64,000 bases of DNA, from the NCBI RefSeq assembly GCF_019711515.1, contig NZ_JAIGNO010000001.1, positions 496,001 to 560,000 on the forward strand, read 5' to 3'. The DNA is from Qipengyuania qiaonensis (GTDB taxonomy: Bacteria; Pseudomonadota; Alphaproteobacteria; Sphingomonadales; Sphingomonadaceae). Below are positions 57,985 through 64,000 of the stretch, piece after piece (the stretch's first letter is position 1; each line of letters opens with the position of its first letter). The notes under the pieces are model-generated. The model was not told the DNA's origin. It searched no databases and saw only the letters and a list, made by a program, of their open reading frames with translations. The position numbers and the translations under genes were made by a program.

Positions 57985-58918
57985 CAATCGGGGCTGCAAC
58001 GACCAGCTGGAAAAAGTGATAGAGCAACAGCGCTATCACAATGAATCCCGCCTCGGCCGGAGGAAAAAGGATTGTCGCCAGCGGCGCACCGACCGCCGCA
58101 CTTTTCTGTGCGCCTGCAAAAAGGAACGCGATCCGGTCCGGACGTTCGAGCCTGAGGATACCACCTGCCATCCATGCGCCCAAATTGCCGATAAGGAGAA
58201 ACAGGGTGACCAGCATTCCGATCATGGCCCAGTCCAGCCCATCGATACGCGACCAGATGTCCTGTTCTACCGCGCCCGAGAAAGCGACGTAAATTGCAGC
58301 CGAGATTGCGAAACGATCGACCCAAACGATCTTTGGCTTATGCTTTTCGATCAATGTACCGGCAACGCCTTGCAGCGCCTGCCCCAAGGCGAACGGCAGG
58401 ATCAGCAAAAGAATAATCTTGATCGCTACGTTGGCACCCACCGCACCGCTGCCAATCCCGCCGAGTGCAAGAAAGACCGGGACGGTAACGAAAACACCCA
58501 GGATATTAAGCAGTGCGGCACCGACTACCGACAATGCTACATTCCCCCCTGCCAAAGAAGTGTAGGAGGTCGCCGACTGCACCGTCGAAGGCAAAGTCCC
58601 GAGATACAGGAAACCGATAGCAACCGATGGAGTGAGCCAGCCGCTGCCCAGCGAGGCCAGGGCTAGCCCCGCCAAGGCCATCGCACCGAAAACCCATACA
58701 ACAAGCGGAACAAGAAAGCGCCAGTTGGCAATCCCTGCGATAATTTCACGCCGGGCAATTCTCATTCCGTTGAGCAGAAAGAGGGTGAATATCGCGGTAT
58801 TGGCAACGATCTGGGCAACACTTCGCGCCTCTCCTGTTGCTGGTGCCAATGCGGCGATGGCGATTGCCGCGACGAGCATACGCAGCATCGGATCGACCCA
58901 GATGGTTCGTACTGTCAT
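57917..58918 (-). CDS. Bile-acid:sodium symporter-like (SBF) transporter
   Basis: 333-aa ten-helix membrane protein of the SBF-like family. Landmarks are FLYLGTLPSTVQSATSYTSLAGGNVALSVV (helices 4-5; the Pro-Ser-Thr and Gly-Gly-Asn stretches), and AGAQKSAAVGAPLATILFPP near residue 265. Substrate may be an organic anion rather than bile acid. It runs convergently into the DUF475 gene. Confidence 0.88.
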   Translation of the reverse strand: MTVRTIWVDPMLRMLVAAIAIAALAPATGEARSVAQIVANTAIFTLFLLNGMRIARREIIAGIANWRFLVPLVVWVFGAMALAGLALASLGSGWLTPSVAIGFLYLGTLPSTVQSATSYTSLAGGNVALSVVGAALLNILGVFVTVPVFLALGGIGSGAVGANVAIKIILLLILPFALGQALQGVAGTLIEKHKPKIVWVDRFAISAAIYVAFSGAVEQDIWSRIDGLDWAMIGMLVTLFLLIGNLGAWMAGGILRLERPDRIAFLFAGAQKSAAVGAPLATILFPPAEAGFIVIALLLYHFFQLVVAAPIANRLAEHSLRDAVDYNVPTTRS

Positions 58919-58958
58919 GGATTTTCCCTGCCGCGGTAGCCGGCACGTGTCGAGCGCT

Positions 58959-60719
58959 TCACCCCTGCGTCAACGATTCGAGTTTCGTTTCGAGCTCTTC
59001 GCGGGTTTCAGCTTCGTCTGCAGGCAAAGCCGCTATCAATGCTGAAATCGCCAAGGGGCTCATAGGTTGCAACTCATGCGCAGCCAATGCGAACTGCAGT
59101 GCAGTGTCGGGGTCATCTAGCTGGCGCGCTGCAATGCTGCGTGCTGCCAGCACCCACGGCACCTGACCCATGCCAAGTTCCATCGCGTGGTCAAGCAATA
59201 GCACTGCCTTCGCCCAATCGCCTTTCGCCGCCGCAGCGTCAGCCAGGCGAGCCGCGGCCTCTCCATTCATCGGATCGCCTTGCACGAACGTCTCGAGCAA
59301 TCGTCGCGCGTCTGTGCTGCTATCCTGGGCTCTGACAAGTCGAAGCGTAAGCGGCCATGACCGCCTAATCCGAGCGGACCGTTCATAGGCCGCCCGCGCG
59401 GCGCGTCTATTTCCCTCGGCCAGTTCGGCATCCCCGAGTATGGCGAAAGCATCTGCAGACCCGGGAAAACGCCGCGCGAAACCTCTGGCTCGTCCGACGC
59501 TGGCCGTCGTTTCATCGCGGGCTATTGCGTTGCGCACATAATCGCGTGTTTCCAACCCATCCATTGGACCGGAGCCAGCCAGGACATCGACGGATCGAGC
59601 ACCGGCAAGGACCGACAGATCCGATTGGTCAATAGATGCGAGGTCGAGAAAGACCGCAGCGAGCTCTCGTTCTCCCAGCGTTTCGTAGGATCGACCGACC
59701 AAAGCCCGCAAATAAGCCGAGCCATCACTTCCGGCGGCAGAACCTGCGAAACGACGCACCAGCTCAAGTTCGCCACCGCTGCGGGACAGTGCGTAGGCGA
59801 GCAAATCGCGCACCCGACGATTGTCGGGCTGAACGGCCGACAGCCGGTCTAGTGTCTGTGCTGCGCTGGCGTAGTTCCCTTCCTCCAGGTCGATGATTGC
59901 CGACAGGAGTTGAGCTGCCGGAGAGCTTTTCTGGGGCCCCTCTGAACGCACAAACAGATCACGCGCCAAACGGATATTCCCGCCACGGGCAGCAATGACC
60001 GACTGCAAAAAAAGTCCCTTGGGCGTCGACGCGGCCCTGCCCTCGCCCGCCCTGAGAACTTGAAGTGCCTCTTTTGCCCGCCCCGCGTCACCGAGTGTAG
60101 CGGCATATTCCACCCGCAAAGCCGTGTTGGCTGGTTGGCGCGCAAGTGCTTTGCGGAAAATACGGGCACCAGTTTCCGCACCTTGGGCATCCCGCGCAAG
60201 CTGACCACGGAACAGCCATGCAGCGCCGCTGGTCGGATCGATTTCAAGCGCATGATCGACAGCCTCGATGGCTTCGATCTGCTCGCCGCCGCGATAGCGC
60301 AAATACCCGATATCGACCCATAAAGCAGCGTTTTCAGGATCGATCTGGTAAGAACGATCAAAGGCCCGTGCCGCGCCTCGAAGGTCGCCTTCCATCATTT
60401 CCAGCCGTCCCAGCAGCTGCAAGCGATCCGCCTGCATGTCGTATGGGAACTCTTCCTGCTCGAGCCAGTCTCGCGCGGTTTCCAGGTCTCCATCGATCAG
60501 CGCAGCCTCGGCGAAAAATATCGCCAAGTCGCGCCGGGGCTGTCCCTCTTCGAGCGCCCGGTCGAGATAGAACTTCGCGGAAAACGCGTTCCCGTTGGTC
60601 AGTTCGATCTGCGCCTTCTCGATCGACGACGAACTGGCCTCTGACTGATCACATGCACCAAGCACGAAGCAGGTGATTGTCAGCGCCGCTGCGTTCGTCA
60701 GGTTACGCCTGCAGATCAT
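58959..60719 (-). CDS. prsT: TPR-repeat lipoprotein (PrsT-like)
   Basis: 586-aa outer-envelope lipoprotein. The signal ends in lipobox LGAC with Cys23; the body is tetratricopeptide repeats (for example AARAFDRSYQIDPENAALW, AIEAVDHALEIDPTSGAAW, and a long series after). In XrtA/PEP-CTERM loci a TPR lipoprotein (PrsT) accompanies PrsK and PrsR, usually longer than this one. The start ATG 60719 overlaps prsR by 17 bp, so it is read last in the prsK-prsR-prsT transcript. Naming is by context and repeats. Confidence 0.78.
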   Translation of the reverse strand: MICRRNLTNAAALTITCFVLGACDQSEASSSSIEKAQIELTNGNAFSAKFYLDRALEEGQPRRDLAIFFAEAALIDGDLETARDWLEQEEFPYDMQADRLQLLGRLEMMEGDLRGAARAFDRSYQIDPENAALWVDIGYLRYRGGEQIEAIEAVDHALEIDPTSGAAWLFRGQLARDAQGAETGARIFRKALARQPANTALRVEYAATLGDAGRAKEALQVLRAGEGRAASTPKGLFLQSVIAARGGNIRLARDLFVRSEGPQKSSPAAQLLSAIIDLEEGNYASAAQTLDRLSAVQPDNRRVRDLLAYALSRSGGELELVRRFAGSAAGSDGSAYLRALVGRSYETLGERELAAVFLDLASIDQSDLSVLAGARSVDVLAGSGPMDGLETRDYVRNAIARDETTASVGRARGFARRFPGSADAFAILGDAELAEGNRRAARAAYERSARIRRSWPLTLRLVRAQDSSTDARRLLETFVQGDPMNGEAAARLADAAAAKGDWAKAVLLLDHAMELGMGQVPWVLAARSIAARQLDDPDTALQFALAAHELQPMSPLAISALIAALPADEAETREELETKLESLTQG

Positions 60720-62070
60720 ATTGTTTGAGCAGATCGTACAGTGTCGGACGACTGATGCCGAGCAGCTTGGCTGTATTCGAGATGTTCCCTTCGCTGCGAG
60801 CAAGTGCCTGCCTTATCATGCGCCGGTCAGCCTGCTCTCTCGCAGCCTTGAGGTTCAAGGCGATATCGCCACCGTCCGCTTTGGTCGATGCGAGATCAAG
60901 ATCCTCGGCGGAAACCATCTTCCCATCAGCCATGATGACCGCCCGCTTCACCCGATTTTCAAGCTCACGCACATTCCCGGGCCAGTCCCAACCGTCTATC
61001 GCAGCAAGGGCATCGGGGGTGAAACCTTTCAGACGCGGATTCATCTCGTCGGCAAATCGGGCGAGGAAATGCTTGGCCAAAAGTATCGCATCTCCTGCCC
61101 GCTCGGCCAGCGTTGGCACTTTCACCACGATTTCCGCCAGACGATAGAACAAATCCTCGCGAAATGTGCCTTCCGAAATCATCGATTCGAGGTTCTGGTG
61201 GGTTGCGCAGACGATCCGGGTGTCTACCGGTATCGGCTTGCGTCCGCCGATACGCTCGATCGTACGTTCCTGCAGGAACCGCAGGAGTTTTACTTGCAGC
61301 GACAGCGGAATATCGCCCACCTCGTCGAGAAAAAGCGTTCCCCCATCGGCAAGTTCGATTTTGCCCTCGGTCATCTTGACCGCACCGGTAAAAGCACCCT
61401 TTTCGTGTCCGAACAGTTCGCTTTCGAGCAGGTTTTCAGGGATGGCCGCGCAATTGATCGCAATGAAGGCACCATACCCACGATCGCTGCAATCGTGCAC
61501 CCCCCGAGCAAGCAATTCCTTGCCGGTGCCGCTCGCACCCAGCAGCATCACAGAGACATTGGTCGGGGCTACCCGCTCGATAGTTCTTGCAACCTTCGCC
61601 ATTTCGGGAGCTGCAGTAACCATCGATCCCAGGACCGTTCGATCCTCACCGACTTTCTCGGCGAGGCGGCGGTTTTCGGTTTCGATCTGATGTAGCCGAT
61701 AGGCGCGCTGAACGATCAGTCCGAGCGTGTCGATATCTACGGGTTTCTGATAGAAGTCATAGGCGCCTTGTTCGACAGCTTTTAGCGCACTTTCACGCGC
61801 GCCATGACCCGATGCCACGATCACCTTTGTGTCCGGTTTGATGGCCATGATGGCTTCTAGAACCGCAAAACCCTCGGTCGTCCCGTCGGGATCTGGAGGC
61901 AAGCCGAGGTCTAGTGTGACCACCGCAGGCTCCTCCGATCGCAACGCTGCAAGAGCAGCTTCCCGTGTTCCCGCGATTACTACCTCAAAATCTTCATACG
62001 CCCATTTGAGTTGAGCCTGGAGACCCTCATCGTCTTCGACGATCAGCAGCTTGGGCTTGGATTGCGCCAT
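60703..62070 (-). CDS. prsR: PEP-CTERM-box response regulator PrsR (sigma-54 dependent)
   Basis: NtrC-type regulator of 455 aa: receiver domain with phospho-Asp in VTLDLGLPPDPDG (about residue 54), AAA+ sigma-54 interaction domain with Walker A GASGTGKE and GAFTGA loop (FGHEKGAFTGAVK), Walker B FLDEVGD, and C-terminal Fis-type HTH (GNISNTAKLLGISRPTLYDLLK). PrsR controls EPS/PEP-CTERM genes in exosortase systems. Its start overlaps the prsK stop by one base (TAATG). Confidence 0.93.
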   Translation of the reverse strand: MAQSKPKLLIVEDDEGLQAQLKWAYEDFEVVIAGTREAALAALRSEEPAVVTLDLGLPPDPDGTTEGFAVLEAIMAIKPDTKVIVASGHGARESALKAVEQGAYDFYQKPVDIDTLGLIVQRAYRLHQIETENRRLAEKVGEDRTVLGSMVTAAPEMAKVARTIERVAPTNVSVMLLGASGTGKELLARGVHDCSDRGYGAFIAINCAAIPENLLESELFGHEKGAFTGAVKMTEGKIELADGGTLFLDEVGDIPLSLQVKLLRFLQERTIERIGGRKPIPVDTRIVCATHQNLESMISEGTFREDLFYRLAEIVVKVPTLAERAGDAILLAKHFLARFADEMNPRLKGFTPDALAAIDGWDWPGNVRELENRVKRAVIMADGKMVSAEDLDLASTKADGGDIALNLKAAREQADRRMIRQALARSEGNISNTAKLLGISRPTLYDLLKQYDLQA

Positions 62071-64000
62071 TATACGACCTCGTCTTCCCGAGCTTTCCTG
62101 CCTCGTTCGATGATCCTCGTTGCCGACTCCAATGGCAGCCTGACCACAAATCGGGTTCCCAATCCTTCGCGTGATTCCACATCCAGGCGCCCGCCCATCG
62201 CCCTAACGAGTTCGCGAGCTTCGAAAGCACCTATGCCGAAGCCTCCGGCCTTGGAGGATATGAACGGCTTGTAGAGACTGTTGCGCAGAAATTGCGGCGA
62301 CATGCCGCGACCGTTGTCGATCACCTGCATTATCCCCGATACTCCATCGCTGTAGGCTTCCAAGATCACGGGACTATTCGGTTCGCTGGCGTCGATGGCG
62401 TTCTGGATCAGATGAACCAATGCCTGATCCAGCGCTTCCGGGTTGCCCTCAACCGTCACCGACTCCGACCGCAAGACTGCCACAGGATGCAGCCGACCCA
62501 ACTTCCCGGCCACTTGACGCGCAGCGTCGGCCAGATCGAACCGATGCACCTTCTGAGGCTCCGGCGCACCATACCGTCCGAGGCGGGCGAGCAGAGTATT
62601 GAGCTTTTCCGCGCTGCTTCGCACAGTAACGAGCATGTCTTTCTGAAATTCCGGCTTGTCGGCGTGTCGCTCCGCATTGCGCAGCAATAGCGACATCTGG
62701 CTGGACAGGTTCTTGATGTCATGCATGACAAAAGACATGCGGCGATTGAATTCGTCGAACCTTCCAGCCTCCAGCAGTGCCGCCTGTCCGGCCTGCTCGG
62801 CAAGGTAACTCGCCACCTGACGACCGACGACCGTCAGGAGATCGAAGTCTTCCCAGTCCAGCTCGCGCTCGACCAGTGGGCGTGACAGGACTACCAGTCC
62901 GACGAGGCGGTCGAAATGGAGTAACGGCACCGCCGCCCATGTATTGAGGTTGTCGCGCATCCAATCGGGCACCAGCGCTTGTTCGCCATGATGATCGACG
63001 CCCTCGCGCAGTTCGTCGAACGCAACGATCAACTCGCTGCGTTCGAGAAGTTCGCCCAGTTGGGCTGGTGCGGCTCTCCCGGGAACGACGACCGACGGCC
63101 AACGCCACTTTGCCGCAAGTTCGAGTGTGCCGTCTTCCTCCGGGACCAGCAGAATACCGGCAGGACTGTCGGTAATGTCGGCGAGCGCCTTAACCAACCG
63201 CTCCTGCAACGCGGAGTTGTCGAAGCCGGTGGTGCCGATCGTATGGGTAAACCTGATCCATTCGTTGCGGTAGTCGTACCGGTGCTTGAACAGATGCTTG
63301 ATCGCCGTGACCCGCAGCCAACCTCGTAGATGGTCCGAAGGGAGCCAGATCAACGCCAAGGCTCCCGCTGCGATGACCAACCCGACCTGCGTCATTCGTG
63401 TAAGGTCGCCCGTTAGCATATCGAGCGAACGCGCAAGCGCGAGCATGACGGCGAGATAAGTGCCGATAACCAGCAAGGAGAGAAAGCGAAAAGTAGCCGT
63501 GCGAGATGGTCGGAATTCTAGCCCCGACGATTTGCGATTGAAGCCCATCGCAAATGGCACGGCAAAGATTGCTGCTGCCCAGCCGCGTAGCGCATCGAGT
63601 TCGATCGGAACTGCGGCCGTGATGTAGGCGATGGTAAAATAGTTGAGATCGAAGGCCCATAGCACTGCAAGCGCCGCGACATTCCAGCGCAGGATCTGTC
63701 GCGAGGACACTGCTGCCCCGACATAAAGATTGTGCAGCAATACGAGCGCGCCCACCGCGACCATAACTCGAAACAGCGTTGCGGTTTCGAGTATCGGGGC
63801 GGACAGTTCGGCGGCGCCCGCGTGCTGACGAGCGATAAGCAGCAACGCCAACTGCAAGCCTTCCACGAAGACAAGCGCGAATACTACCGGGCGGACCAGT
63901 CGCAGCGTCTCATCGCGTCCGTCGTTGGCGAACAGCCGAAACAACAGGAACAGCCAGGCAAGATTGCGTGAGATTTCCGCAAGCTCTACGATCGGTTTAC
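62070..64000 (-). CDS. prsK: XrtA/PEP-CTERM system histidine kinase PrsK (5' end outside window)
   Basis: Sensor kinase of the exosortase-A regulatory pair with PrsR; 642 residues are visible and the frame remains open to the right edge, so the N-terminal part is missing. Several N-terminal helices (about the first 220 visible residues) precede a GAF-like region (GAILLVPEEDGTLELAAKWRW region), then the dimerisation segment MSFVMHDIKNLSSQMSLLLRNAERH with His in HDIKNLSSQ, and the ATPase with DNGRGM and GFGIGAFEARELV. The H box reads MHDIKNLSS, the PrsK-type variant. Confidence 0.93.
   Translation of the reverse strand, partial: KPIVELAEISRNLAWLFLLFRLFANDGRDETLRLVRPVVFALVFVEGLQLALLLIARQHAGAAELSAPILETATLFRVMVAVGALVLLHNLYVGAAVSSRQILRWNVAALAVLWAFDLNYFTIAYITAAVPIELDALRGWAAAIFAVPFAMGFNRKSSGLEFRPSRTATFRFLSLLVIGTYLAVMLALARSLDMLTGDLTRMTQVGLVIAAGALALIWLPSDHLRGWLRVTAIKHLFKHRYDYRNEWIRFTHTIGTTGFDNSALQERLVKALADITDSPAGILLVPEEDGTLELAAKWRWPSVVVPGRAAPAQLGELLERSELIVAFDELREGVDHHGEQALVPDWMRDNLNTWAAVPLLHFDRLVGLVVLSRPLVERELDWEDFDLLTVVGRQVASYLAEQAGQAALLEAGRFDEFNRRMSFVMHDIKNLSSQMSLLLRNAERHADKPEFQKDMLVTVRSSAEKLNTLLARLGRYGAPEPQKVHRFDLADAARQVAGKLGRLHPVAVLRSESVTVEGNPEALDQALVHLIQNAIDASEPNSPVILEAYSDGVSGIMQVIDNGRGMSPQFLRNSLYKPFISSKAGGFGIGAFEARELVRAMGGRLDVESREGLGTRFVVRLPLESATRIIERGRKAREDEVV

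Overview
The window is a gene-dense, GC-rich stretch of an alphaproteobacterial chromosome, most likely from Sphingomonadales, family Erythrobacteraceae (Erythrobacter/Qipengyuania/Altererythrobacter type). Clues are the PrsK/PrsR/TPR-lipoprotein genes of an exosortase-A (XrtA/PEP-CTERM) system, Coq4, a carotenoid-cleavage oxygenase, a compact phoR-porin-pstSCAB-phoU-phoB island, encoded tRNA CCA ends and a LexA site of the alphaproteobacterial form GTTC-N7-GTTC. I see no transposase, integrase, phage gene, CRISPR array or rRNA operon.

Layout. 1-4.6 kb: nrdR, an RNA methyltransferase, chorismate mutase, rpsD, an M50-like peptidase and tgt. 4.6-13 kb: a DUF481 protein, a two-gene ABC exporter, a carotenoid oxygenase divergent from a TetR regulator, then queA, a cyclophilin, coaD, ispA and xseB. 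13-20 kb: two membrane proteins, purL, DUF72 and DUF3052 genes, an iodotyrosine-deiodinase-like flavoprotein, coq4, serB and miaA. 21-25 kb: branched-chain amino-acid genes ilvB, ilvN and ilvC with two extra small genes inserted. 25-37 kb: catabolic and redox enzymes, leuA with an upstream leader peptide, a MASE1-PAS-GGDEF protein and recJ. 38 kb: two identical tRNA-Glu genes. 38.2-46.9 kb: the phosphate-starvation island. 47-56 kb: a META-domain lipoprotein, an extensin-like protein, a LysE exporter, a DUF4130-UdgX/radical-SAM DNA-repair pair and two amino-acid/Na+ transporters. 56-64 kb: panB, a DUF475/TerC protein, a bile-acid:Na+ symporter-like protein and the prsT-prsR-prsK cluster, with prsK running off the right edge.

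The genes form four coherent systems. (1) Branched-chain amino acids: ilvB-orf-ilvN-orf-ilvC and leuA. A good promoter and a strong hairpin precede ilvB. A 19-codon Leu/Ile-containing leader ORF with competing hairpins precedes leuA. (2) Phosphate: PhoR/PhoB, an OprO/P-like porin, the Pst transporter and PhoU, with Pho-box-like repeats before the porin gene and before pstS. (3) DNA damage: the radical-SAM and DUF4130-UdgX genes overlap by 4 bp and start at a promoter whose -10 lies inside a LexA box, only a few bases before the start codon, so the mRNA may be leaderless. (4) Envelope/exopolysaccharide: PrsK, PrsR and the TPR lipoprotein.

Most of the window is conserved housekeeping sequence. 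The observations most worth testing are the SOS-controlled UdgX operon, the leuA leader, the ilvB 5' hairpin, the Pho boxes, the shared carotenoid-oxygenase/TetR control region and the deiodinase-like flavoprotein.
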